NCBI GenBank assembly: GCA_028717645.1
Contig: JAQUNK010000015.1
Location: forward strand, 1-35,399
DNA length: 35,399 bases
Direction of reading: 5' to 3'
From: Candidatus Omnitrophota bacterium
Lineage (GTDB): Bacteria; Omnitrophota; Gorgyraeia; Gygaellales; JAMWDD01
Of the stretch, positions 17,571 to 24,884 are shown piece after piece. Within the stretch, counting starts at the first letter, position 1. Each line of letters opens with the position of its first letter. The position numbers were made by a program, and so were the translations under genes. The notes beneath the pieces are model-generated. The model worked only from the letters and a program-made list of their open reading frames with translations, was not told the origin of the DNA and did no database searches.

Positions 17571-18482
17571 ATGATGGATTTTAAACAGATATTAAAGAAC
17601 CGGCCATTAGTTATTTCTGCAGCGCTGGCCATCGCCGCAGTTTTCTTGGTTAATATGTATCTGACGTCCCAGAAACAGCAGATCGCCCAGCAGATACAGG
17701 AAGAGAGCAAACAGGTGGCCGCGGTTTTTGTGGCCAAAGATGCCATTGCCGCCGGAGATGCCATAAGAAGCGATATGGTAAAAAAAGTTCCTATCCCGGT
17801 GCGTTTTATGCAGCCGAAAGCGGCAAACTCTCTGGAGCAGATCGAAGGCAGGATCGCGCTTGTGCCCATAGAAAAAGGGGAATACATATTAACAACTAAA
17901 TTGATGTCGCGCGGAGAAGGGGCAAATTTAGCGCAGCTTACCCCGCCGGGAAAGCGCGCGGTTTCCATAGTCGTGGATAGCATTGCCGGCCTGGGCGGCA
18001 TGGTGCGGCCCGGGGACCACGTAGACGTGATATCGGTTATTCCGTCTCCCGTAGGCGTTGATGCCAAGGGACAACCGGTGATGCAGCCGGTAACCGTGAC
18101 TTTATTCCAGGATGTTTTAGTATTGGCCGTGGGCGGAAAAACCCAAACGGCGGAAATCTTGGCAGAAAACAGAAAAAAAGGCGAAGAGGCCAAGGCAGCC
18201 GCGCCGATAGTGAGCCCTGTGGTAACTTTGGCCCTTACTCCGGAAGAAGCTAATATCGCCACTTATTTACAGGCGCAGCAGGTAAGTTTACGTTTGGCCT
18301 TAAGGGCGCCTACGGATATGGTAACTTCGTCGCAGACTCCCACGACCTTAGAAACGATAATCAAGTATCTTAACCCTAACTATGTTCCTCCGTCTATGGA
18401 AAATCAACCAAAACCGCCTACCATAGAGATACAAAAAGGGACCAAGACGGAAGATGTTATTGTCGGCGGGACAAACCAGTAG
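17571..18482 (+). CDS. cpaB: Tad pilus assembly protein CpaB/RcpC
   Basis: A 303-residue protein with one N-terminal membrane helix (PLVISAALAIAAVFLVNMYL), then an SAF domain (VFVAKDAIAAGDAIRSDMVKK) and the CpaB core with GKRAVSIVVDSIAGLGGMV and RPGDHVDVISVIP. CpaB/RcpC is a periplasmic component that works with the Tad secretin. Two ATG codons in a row (17571 and 17574) could serve as start. It is followed 14 bp later by the secretin gene, the standard cpaB-cpaC order. Confidence 0.9.
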   Translation: MMDFKQILKNRPLVISAALAIAAVFLVNMYLTSQKQQIAQQIQEESKQVAAVFVAKDAIAAGDAIRSDMVKKVPIPVRFMQPKAANSLEQIEGRIALVPIEKGEYILTTKLMSRGEGANLAQLTPPGKRAVSIVVDSIAGLGGMVRPGDHVDVISVIPSPVGVDAKGQPVMQPVTVTLFQDVLVLAVGGKTQTAEILAENRKKGEEAKAAAPIVSPVVTLALTPEEANIATYLQAQQVSLRLALRAPTDMVTSSQTPTTLETIIKYLNPNYVPPSMENQPKPPTIEIQKGTKTEDVIVGGTNQ

Positions 18483-18496
18483 ATCGGCATAAAAAG

Positions 18497-20137
18497 ATGA
18501 AAAAAGCATTAAGCATATTTTTTATCAGCGCTTTGATTTTCTTCGCAGCTTCCGGCGCAAAATTATTCAGCCTGGAGTCCTTAAGCAATATGAGTGACGG
18601 CCAGGAGATCAGGATGGTCCTGGGCAATGTTGTGCGCTTCAAGATCGACGGTATCACTAAAATTGTGATCAGTAATCCTAAGATCGCAGACGTGGTTAAC
18701 GTTAATTTAAACGAACTGACCATTGAGCCCAAGGCAGTCGGCACGACAGAGTTCGTTTATATCGACGCAAAAGGAGAGCATAGACTTTTTATCCGTGTCT
18801 TACAGAGGGACCTTGAGGCGCTGAAGCGCGGAGTAGATGCCGTGATCCAGGCTACCGACGTCCAGGGCGTTTCTTCCCAGATCAATTATGAAGCGCAAAA
18901 AGTTTATCTTACCGGAGAAATTTTAAATGAAGTGGATAGGAAGCGTATCCTTACGGCGCTTGGGCCCCTATCGACGGATGTTGTGGATCTGATGGTTACC
19001 GAGGAACAAAAGATACCTATCGAAATAGATGTGGAAGCCGTGGAAATGGATAAGAATGATGTGGATGACATCGGCGTGAAATGGACACTGGAGCCGTTCG
19101 CCACTATCCAGGAAACACCATTTTCCGGAGCGCCGGTTAATATGAAGAGCCTGGGGACCAGGCTAGGCCAGGGTTTAAAAGTAGGGTATACCAATAGGAC
19201 CGCGGGCATAAAAGCGGATATCAATCTGCTTGTGCAGAGAGGTAAGGCAAAGATACTTTCGCGGCCCAAGCTGGTCTGTTTAAGTGGCAAAGAGGCGCAG
19301 TTCATGGTGGGTGGCGAAATACCCGTGGTTACCGTGACCGTAAACGGCGGAGGCGGGTCATCGGGCAGCACCACGCCTAACGTAGAATATAAAAAATATG
19401 GAGTTTCTTTGAATATAAAACCGCGGATCAGGGAGAGCGGAGAAATAGAACTTGTAGTCAATACCGAGGTCACGGATATCGATAAGACCCGTTCCATAAG
19501 CACGACCACGGTAGTAGCCCCCGCTTTTACTACGCGCACCGCGCAGACAGAACTCTATTTAAAAGATAATGAAACCGTATTTTTAGCCGGTTTGATCAGC
19601 AACAAAAAAGAAACTACTACCCAATACCCGCCGATCTTAGGGAAGATCCCCGGTGTGAGTTTATTTTTTAGAAACAAAGATGAAACCAATGATCAGATAG
19701 AATTATTGATCTCTCTTACGCCGCGCATAAAGAAATTATCTACCCAGGAAACTTTTTATCAATCCAATGAAATGACGCCGCCTGTGCGTCAGATCGTCAA
19801 AGCAGCCGATAACGCCATATCAGAACCTGTTTCTTTACCCGCGCAGTCGCTGGCTTTGCAGGAATATGGTGCGCTTATCCAGCGCGCGATCGTAGATACC
19901 ATTGTTGTGCCTAAAGAAGGCCTAGATGCCAAATTAGTTGTTGCCTTATCTATCGAACCCGATGGTTCAATCAAGAACATTGCTTTAAAAGAGGCCTCGG
20001 GGAACAAGGCAGTCGATGACGCGGTCATCGAGGCGGTAAAAAGGCAATCTCCGTTCCCGGCTTTCCCGCCGCAGCTAAAACAGGAAGAAATTTCATTAGA
20101 TATACCCATTGTTTTTGAAAAATCCCGCCAAGGATAA
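18497..20137 (+). CDS. cpaC: Tad secretin CpaC/RcpA fused to a TonB C-terminal domain
   Basis: A signal peptide and an N-terminal pilus-secretin region (RMVLGNVVRFKIDGITKIVI, NLNELTIEPKAVGTTEF) precede a BON/N1-like part and the secretin channel domain (ILSRPKLVCLSGKEAQFMVG, VEYKKYGVSLNIKPRI, ETVFLAGLISNKK, LLISLTPRIKK). It forms the outer-membrane pore for the Tad pilus. The final 85 or so residues (from about 455) are an added module with the TonB C-terminal pattern: AKLVVALSIEPDGSIKNIAL, ASGNKAVDDAVIEAV and SPFPAFPPQL. Secretins normally end soon after the channel domain, so this is a fusion at 546 residues. It lies 7 bp before the ATPase fusion gene. Confidence 0.88.
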   Translation: MKKALSIFFISALIFFAASGAKLFSLESLSNMSDGQEIRMVLGNVVRFKIDGITKIVISNPKIADVVNVNLNELTIEPKAVGTTEFVYIDAKGEHRLFIRVLQRDLEALKRGVDAVIQATDVQGVSSQINYEAQKVYLTGEILNEVDRKRILTALGPLSTDVVDLMVTEEQKIPIEIDVEAVEMDKNDVDDIGVKWTLEPFATIQETPFSGAPVNMKSLGTRLGQGLKVGYTNRTAGIKADINLLVQRGKAKILSRPKLVCLSGKEAQFMVGGEIPVVTVTVNGGGGSSGSTTPNVEYKKYGVSLNIKPRIRESGEIELVVNTEVTDIDKTRSISTTTVVAPAFTTRTAQTELYLKDNETVFLAGLISNKKETTTQYPPILGKIPGVSLFFRNKDETNDQIELLISLTPRIKKLSTQETFYQSNEMTPPVRQIVKAADNAISEPVSLPAQSLALQEYGALIQRAIVDTIVVPKEGLDAKLVVALSIEPDGSIKNIALKEASGNKAVDDAVIEAVKRQSPFPAFPPQLKQEEISLDIPIVFEKSRQG

Positions 20138-20144
20138 CTTAAAA

Positions 20145-22298
20145 ATGCCCGCAAAAACAATCACCATATTCAGCACTAAAGGCGGTGTTGGGAAAACGCT
20201 TTTAGCTGTTAACCTCGCAATCAGCCTGGCCGGCCTGAACAAAAAAGTCGCGCTTTTAGATGCTGACTTTACAGTAGTCGGCGATACGATTAATATGCTG
20301 AATATACCCAACCCAAAATCAGGGTTGGATTTTCATTCTTCACTCGCTAAACAGCCATCCACGCCTACACAAGACCTGATAAACCATCTGGATAATTACA
20401 AGATCGATTTCCTGCCTATAGTCTTAAGGCCACGGCAATCAAGCCTGGTTACTTCCGAAATGATAAATAATATTCTTTCTAAGCTGGAAGAGCAATACGA
20501 TTTTATCGTCATCGACGCGGGCGCATCTTTTTCGGATAACCTACTCAGTATTTTTAACCGCTCTAACCTGGTCCTCTTAATAGTTACTCCTGACGTTTTA
20601 GCGGTATACCAGACAAAATGGACCCTGGATATCCTGGAGTCGCTGCAGTTCCCGCTAAATATGATCAAAATAGTAGTGAACAGGGCTGAAAGCCTGGGGA
20701 GTGCGGATTTGCAGCAGATCAAGGCGAACATTCCCTGCGATATTATCAGCCGCATACCGTCCGAAGGAAGGGCGGCAGGTGTGGCTCTGGCCAAAGGTGT
20801 GCCTCTGGCGATAGATAACCCTCGTTCCCAGGTTGCCCGTTCGATCCGCGGCCTGGCTGAAGAGCTTTTGGATGAAAGAAAAAACTGGTTTGTTTCGCAC
20901 GTCGATATGCAGGCAGGGCACTTAAAGAAAGACGTACTGGAACAAAAACCCAGTTTCTACCAACTCTATAACCTCACAGAATTTTATCTGGATAAAAAAG
21001 AAGGAGCGCTGGACGAGGTCATTCAGTTGAAACAGCGCGTGCATCAAAAATTGATGGAGCAGCTTGACCTGAAGCGCCTGGAAGTCAATGCCATGACTGA
21101 TGAGCAGTCGGCGAAAGAGATCAGGGAAAAAGTAGGCCAGGCCATCACCAATATATTGGCCACGGAGACCAGGGCCTTTTTATCGAATTTTGAAGTAAGA
21201 AAACACCTGATCAAAGAATTGGTGGATGAATACCTCGGCCTAGGGCCATTAGAGGACCTGCTCAATGAAGCCGATGTGAGCGATATTATGGTGAACGGCA
21301 AGGACGCGATTTACGTCGAAAAACACGGAAAGATCGAATTGACCTCCAAAAGGTTTATCAGCGAAGAGCAGTTGAGGCACGTGATCGAAAGGATAGTCGC
21401 CCCTCTCGGCCGCAGAATCGATGAGTCCCAGCCTATGGTTGATGCCCGGCTTCCTGACGGCTCAAGAGTCAATGCCATAATCCCTCCGCTTGCTTTAGGC
21501 GGAGCGAAACTCACCATCAGGAAATTTGGCCGCGAGCGCCTGGAAATCAATGATATGATAAAAATAAATAGCCTCAGTCAAAACATGCGGGATTTTCTGG
21601 AGGCATGTGTCACGACACGGCGTAATCTCGTGGTTTCCGGCGGTACTGGTTCGGGTAAAACCACGGTATTAAACGTCCTTTCAGGGTTTATTCCCAATAA
21701 TGAGCGCATTATTACTATCGAAGATGCGGCGGAACTTAAATTAAGGCAGGAACATTGGGTACGCCTTGAGTCCAGGCCTCCGAACATTGAAGGAAAAGGC
21801 GCCATTACCATCAGGGACCTTTTTAGGAATACTCTTCGCATGCGCCCGGATAGAATTATCGTAGGCGAGTGCCGCGGCGCTGAATCTTTGGATATGCTTC
21901 AGGCAATGAATACCGGCCACGACGGTTCAATGACCACCATACACGCTAACTCTAGTAACGATGTCCTGACGCGCTTAGATTCGATGGTACTGATGTCGGG
22001 TTTTGAACTGCCGGTAAGGGCGATCATGGAAATGATCGCTTCGGCGATCCATGTCATCGTCCACACCGCCCGGCTTTCCGACGGTACAAGAAAGATAATC
22101 CAGATCACCGAACTCGTCGGTATGCTCGATGATATCCACATCGGCCTGAAAGATATCTTTCTCTTCAAACAAAAAGGTATCGATACTAACGGAAAGATCC
22201 TCGGCGACTTCCATCCTACGGGATATATTCCCACCAAGCTCCTTGAGGAATTCAAGGTAAGAGGGATCAAGCTTGATGAAAGCATGTTTAAGCTCTGA
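20145..22298 (+). CDS. TadZ/CpaE - TadA/CpaF fusion ATPase
   Basis: One 717-residue reading frame joins two Tad proteins that are usually separate. Residues about 1-250 are a ParA/MinD-type ATPase (deviant Walker A KGGVGKT at 12-18, VALLDADF, DFIVIDAGA), matching CpaE/TadZ, the polar localisation factor. Residues about 290-717 are the CpaF/TadA secretion ATPase: helical N-domain, VDEYLGLGPLEDLL, DISDIMVNG-type motif, Walker A GGTGSGKT near 499-506, Asp box ITIEDAAEL, Walker B IIVGECRG, and MTTIHAN. The MinD half lacks the N-terminal receiver domain of Caulobacter CpaE. I chose ATG 20145 because it begins right at the MinD fold and has AAGGA upstream; the earlier in-frame TTG 20109 would overlap cpaC. 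Confidence 0.93.
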   Translation: MPAKTITIFSTKGGVGKTLLAVNLAISLAGLNKKVALLDADFTVVGDTINMLNIPNPKSGLDFHSSLAKQPSTPTQDLINHLDNYKIDFLPIVLRPRQSSLVTSEMINNILSKLEEQYDFIVIDAGASFSDNLLSIFNRSNLVLLIVTPDVLAVYQTKWTLDILESLQFPLNMIKIVVNRAESLGSADLQQIKANIPCDIISRIPSEGRAAGVALAKGVPLAIDNPRSQVARSIRGLAEELLDERKNWFVSHVDMQAGHLKKDVLEQKPSFYQLYNLTEFYLDKKEGALDEVIQLKQRVHQKLMEQLDLKRLEVNAMTDEQSAKEIREKVGQAITNILATETRAFLSNFEVRKHLIKELVDEYLGLGPLEDLLNEADVSDIMVNGKDAIYVEKHGKIELTSKRFISEEQLRHVIERIVAPLGRRIDESQPMVDARLPDGSRVNAIIPPLALGGAKLTIRKFGRERLEINDMIKINSLSQNMRDFLEACVTTRRNLVVSGGTGSGKTTVLNVLSGFIPNNERIITIEDAAELKLRQEHWVRLESRPPNIEGKGAITIRDLFRNTLRMRPDRIIVGECRGAESLDMLQAMNTGHDGSMTTIHANSSNDVLTRLDSMVLMSGFELPVRAIMEMIASAIHVIVHTARLSDGTRKIIQITELVGMLDDIHIGLKDIFLFKQKGIDTNGKILGDFHPTGYIPTKLLEEFKVRGIKLDESMFKL

Positions 22299-22325
22299 TT
22301 CCTGCGACCAGCCCATTCTTTTAAA

Positions 22326-22664
22326 ATGCAAATAATCAACCTAACCAAAAATACCCTTTTAGCAGATAAGGCTTATGTGGCAGCCTCTTTTAAAGAGCGC
22401 CTCATCGGCCTATTAGGCAGGAGTAGCCTAGAAAAAAGCGAGGCACTGATACTGGAAAGTACTTCCAGTATCCACACTTTCGGAATGAAATTCGATATAG
22501 ATGTTTTATTCGTGAATCGCGGCAATATTGTAACGGGAGTTTACGAGAACCTTAAACCAGGAAGAGTAAGCGGAATACATCCTTTTTCTGCTGCAATAGA
22601 ATTACCCTCCGGAACTGTATCTGCGACACAGACCCATAAGGGCGACCTTCTTCAGATAAAATAA
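22326..22664 (+). CDS. DUF192 family protein
   Basis: A 112-residue protein with the DUF192 pattern: ASFKERLIGLLGRSSLEKSEALIL, then SSIHTFGMKFDIDVLFVNRGN, and a closing IELPSGTV. The molecular role of DUF192 is not established; many members have a signal peptide, but this one has none and is likely cytoplasmic. DUF192 genes are often found beside Tad pilus genes, as here, 27 bp after the ATPase fusion. No clear ribosome site precedes ATG 22326. Its stop is 4 bp from the stop of the convergent minus-strand gene. Confidence 0.85.
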   Translation: MQIINLTKNTLLADKAYVAASFKERLIGLLGRSSLEKSEALILESTSSIHTFGMKFDIDVLFVNRGNIVTGVYENLKPGRVSGIHPFSAAIELPSGTVSATQTHKGDLLQIK

Positions 22665-22668
22665 TTTT

Positions 22669-24444
22669 TTAAGCGAGGGCGAACCATAAGCGCCGGTTAT
22701 TTAAGTCGAAGAGGCACTTTTGGTTCATTCTTTTGATGAGGTATTCCAGTTCTTTTCTGAAGGCATATTTTTCAGGCAGGATAAGGCGTACGAGAGAATA
22801 TTTTTCCGTGCTTTCGATTTCCGCTTTAAGGTCGTAAAACTTCTCTTTCAGCACATCAAGCGAACGCAGCCCTTCTTCGGGTATGGTGAAATGCCTTAAA
22901 CAGTAAATGTTCAGGGCGTTGTTCCAGAATGCCAGGATATCTTCCCAGTTTAAAGAAGGACGGTCCGGATAAATCGGGAATCTTCTTTCCAGCGCGTAAG
23001 TGAACAATTCATTTTTCTTATCCAGATCATTAAAAGCAAATAAGGGGTCAGGCCAGGCCTCGAGGAATCTTAGAACTACGGTTTGAGCATCCGCTTCTTC
23101 GCTGGTAAAGTTGGTGTAAAGGCAAATAAAAGGTTTCGCCTGCCCAGGTCTCTTTAGAGCGAACATGCGTATTTTAGTCTCTGTCCTGGATATGCTGGCA
23201 CTTAATTCAATTTCTGATTCGATGACCTGGAATTCTTCCCTAGAACGTTGTATAACCAGGTTTAATTCTTCTTTGCTTGAGCGTATTTTTAAACTACGCT
23301 CTAATTGTTGGGGGAGTGCAGCAAAAATAAAATTCCTTTTATCAAGTATCGTATCTTCCATGGCTGATATGACCCGTGTTCCTTCTGCCATAATCTCTAT
23401 TTTTTCCGCCGGAACCTTCATCCAGGTAAAAAGGTTGTCTAATTGTTTCAGGTCAAGCGGCGCACTAAGCAAGAGTATGCCTTTATTTTTCAGCCGGTCT
23501 ACTAGATTAGCCTTGGCCCAGCCGATGTTTGCACAAAATTCACGCGCGATATTATTTGTCGGCCAGAGCGAATTAAATTCCGCGTCGATATAAAAATTCC
23601 GGCCGTCATCCAAGGTTATTTTAAAAGAACGGATCTCATCCAGTTTTCGGGGCAGTTGTTGGCAAATTTGATTCAGGCTCTGCGAAATGTCGCCGGAGAG
23701 CCGGGGTTCGGGATATTTTTTTAAAGCAGTGATATCTTTGGTAAACACGCCCTTCGCCAGTTCTGCATAAATTTCTGAAATTTGTTTTTCATCTTGTCCG
23801 GGCAAACGGCACAATTGTAAAATATAGTCTAATCCTCCTAAAGCCAGGTCTGCGGCCTGAAAGATATAGAATCCGGCTTCAGCAAATACTTTTACGGGTT
23901 TTATTTCTACGGGTTCAGGAATCGGCTCTGGTTTTACAGGTAATTCTGGTTGGGGATTTACCTCGGGCTCGGGTATTGGTTCAGGCTTTGGTTCTGGTTT
24001 TTGTTCGGGTAGTGGCTCGGGTATTGGTTTGGACTCTGGTTCAGATTTTTGTTCAGCTATTGGTTCGGGTATTGGTTCTGGCTCTGGCTTTGGCAACGGT
24101 TCAGGTTCTTTAATTGGCTCGGAAGATGGCGTTGGTTCGGGTTCCGGTAGGAAGGCTTTAGTTTTTGGTTCAGGCAGTGCCTGAATAGGCGCACTTTGAG
24201 CTTTTGATTTTGTTTCTGGCGCAGTCTTAGTTAGCGCTGGCTTTGCCTTGAGGGATTTCCTGCCGATCCGATCGCTTAGGCCAGCTTCTTTGATAATGGC
24301 ATTTATACTGGATTTAGAGATCTTAACCTGGAATTTGTCTTGTGCTACTGAAGCAAGTTTACGGCAGCTTATTTGAGGGTACGCTTTTTTATGCTCAAGG
24401 ATAAAATTTTTTATTTCCGGCAATAATTTATATTCACCACTCAT
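22669..24444 (-). CDS. HTH protein with degenerate transposase-like body and Pro/Glu linker
   Basis: A 591-residue protein with three parts. Residues 1-60 look like a transposase-type helix-turn-helix: EIKNFILEHKKAYPQISCRK, then KISKSSINAIIKEAGL and IGRK. Residues about 85-195 are a low-complexity linker of repeating PEP/EPIPEP units. The rest (from AGFYIFQAADLALGGLDYIL) resembles the DDE-transposase-like family I associate with Omnitrophota, including DAEFNSLWP and a LYTNFTSEEA followed by FLEAWPDPLFAFNDL, which aligns with the LTN and Y-x-x-RW-x-x-E signature but with the catalytic-type residues changed. I infer a domesticated, probably catalytically dead, DNA-binding protein. ATG 24444 has AGGAG at good spacing. 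Its promoter is surrounded by TTGGACA motifs. Confidence 0.65.
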   Translation of the reverse strand: MSGEYKLLPEIKNFILEHKKAYPQISCRKLASVAQDKFQVKISKSSINAIIKEAGLSDRIGRKSLKAKPALTKTAPETKSKAQSAPIQALPEPKTKAFLPEPEPTPSSEPIKEPEPLPKPEPEPIPEPIAEQKSEPESKPIPEPLPEQKPEPKPEPIPEPEVNPQPELPVKPEPIPEPVEIKPVKVFAEAGFYIFQAADLALGGLDYILQLCRLPGQDEKQISEIYAELAKGVFTKDITALKKYPEPRLSGDISQSLNQICQQLPRKLDEIRSFKITLDDGRNFYIDAEFNSLWPTNNIAREFCANIGWAKANLVDRLKNKGILLLSAPLDLKQLDNLFTWMKVPAEKIEIMAEGTRVISAMEDTILDKRNFIFAALPQQLERSLKIRSSKEELNLVIQRSREEFQVIESEIELSASISRTETKIRMFALKRPGQAKPFICLYTNFTSEEADAQTVVLRFLEAWPDPLFAFNDLDKKNELFTYALERRFPIYPDRPSLNWEDILAFWNNALNIYCLRHFTIPEEGLRSLDVLKEKFYDLKAEIESTEKYSLVRLILPEKYAFRKELEYLIKRMNQKCLFDLNNRRLWFALA

Positions 24445-24457
24445 TTTTTCTCCTATG

Positions 24458-24535
24458 AATTGGACATTTATTACAAAATAGATTATAGGATAAATTTTGT
24501 CCAAAAGCAAGTATTATTTTAATTGGACAATTTAA
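24458..24535. repeat. TTGGACA motif cluster A (three copies)
   Basis: AATTGGACATTTA (24458-24470) and AATTGGACAATTTAA (24521-24535) are direct copies with TTGGACA starts 63 bp apart. An inverted copy TGTCCAA (24498-24504) lies between them. AATTGGACAATT is palindromic except for its central two bases. Relative to the minus-strand promoter the three copies fall upstream of -35, inside the -10/-35 spacer and just past the transcription start, a layout typical of operator sites. Confidence 0.75.
24482..24510 (-). promoter_or_regulatory. Promoter of the minus-strand HTH gene
   Basis: On the minus strand TTGCTT (24505-24510) and a perfect TATAAT (24482-24487) are 17 nt apart. The predicted start near 24475 gives a 30-nt leader that contains AGGAG before ATG 24444. 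The spacer includes an inverted TTGGACA motif, suggesting repression by whatever binds it. Confidence 0.8.
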
Positions 24536-24646
24536 TTAAGGTTATTTCTAGAAATCGTTAATAAAAATGCGTGAAAAACCGTTTAAACAGTTTTTTTCAG
24601 CGGATAATTATAAGGCAATAGGCAAATATATTGTATCTTATTGAAA

Positions 24647-24660
24647 TGAAAACGCTTTCT
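24647..24660 (+). promoter_or_regulatory. Upstream box, module A (TGAAANCGCTTTCT)
   Basis: TGAAAACGCTTTCT, a near-palindrome of the form GAAA-NCGN-TTTC, ends exactly 18 nt before the -35 hexamer. The same box at the same distance occurs before two other promoters (32778 and 35284). Its centre is at about -60 from the predicted start, the classic position for an activator contacting the RNA polymerase alpha subunit. The sequence looks like a LacI-family or cre-type operator. The protein that binds it is not identified. Confidence 0.75.
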
Positions 24661-24678
24661 AAAATAGCCTAAATCATA

Positions 24679-24707
24679 TTGACTGTATAATATATATATG
24701 CTATATT
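24679..24707 (+). promoter_or_regulatory. Pilin-array promoter, module A
   Basis: TTGACT (24679-24684) and TATATT (24702-24707) are 17 nt apart, with an AT-repeat spacer. The predicted start at about 24714 coincides with the 5' edge of the riboswitch fold, which supports both calls. Confidence 0.85.
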
Positions 24708-24715
24708 TAAATTGC

Positions 24716-24851
24716 GTAAGCGGCACGAAAGGGCAATTCCGCCAGAGCGGGGGATGAGCAAAGCCACGGGACAAAAGGACGGGAAAAACAGGCATTATAG
24801 ATCAAGGCCGTTCTGTCATTTTTTGTTAACCGGGCTACCGAAAGCCGTTAC
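24716..24851 (+). promoter_or_regulatory. Cyclic-di-GMP-I (GEMM-I) type riboswitch before the pilin array
   Basis: The leader has the GEMM-I layout. P1 is GTAA(G)CGGC (24716-24724) paired with GCCGTTAC (24844-24851). ACGAAAGGGCAA leads into P2 (TTCCGC with GCGGGGGA). Next comes the hallmark GAGCAAAGCCACGGG, and the closing strand CCGGGCTACCGAA. GCC(A)CGG (24763-24769) pairs with CCGGGC (24830-24835), leaving the bulged A seen in this class. P3 carries an insert of about 60 nt (24770-24829) that can extend the helix: ACAAAA with TTTTGT, ACGG with CCGT. The family was assigned by eye from these conserved blocks; ligand specificity (c-di-GMP or a related dinucleotide) is not proven. Confidence 0.82.
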
Positions 24852-24870
24852 CGAAGCTTTCGGTTTTTTG
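24837..24870 (+). terminator. Riboswitch-coupled intrinsic terminator A
   Basis: ACCGAAAGC (24837-24845) can pair with GCTTTCGGT (24856-24864), followed by a run of T (24864-24869). The left arm is also the end of the aptamer core and P1, so the long hairpin and the ligand-bound fold exclude each other, suggesting that ligand turns transcription on. A shorter hairpin (ACCGAA-GCT-TTCGGT, 24850-24864) does not compete as strongly, so the sign of regulation needs testing. Confidence 0.75.
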
Positions 24871-24884
24871 TTGGGAGTTTAGTG

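Noticed and set aside
23165-23593. Plus-strand open frame inside the HTH/transposase-like gene
   Set aside because: Opposite strand of a longer protein with its own promoter and ribosome site; no family signal.
24572-24600. GAAAAAC/GTTTTTTC inverted repeat as a terminator
   Set aside because: No gene ends near it on either strand and the stem is AT-only; kept only as an unexplained hairpin.
24583-24795. Minus-strand 70-codon open frame
   Set aside because: Covers the promoter and riboswitch of the pilin array and has no start signals.
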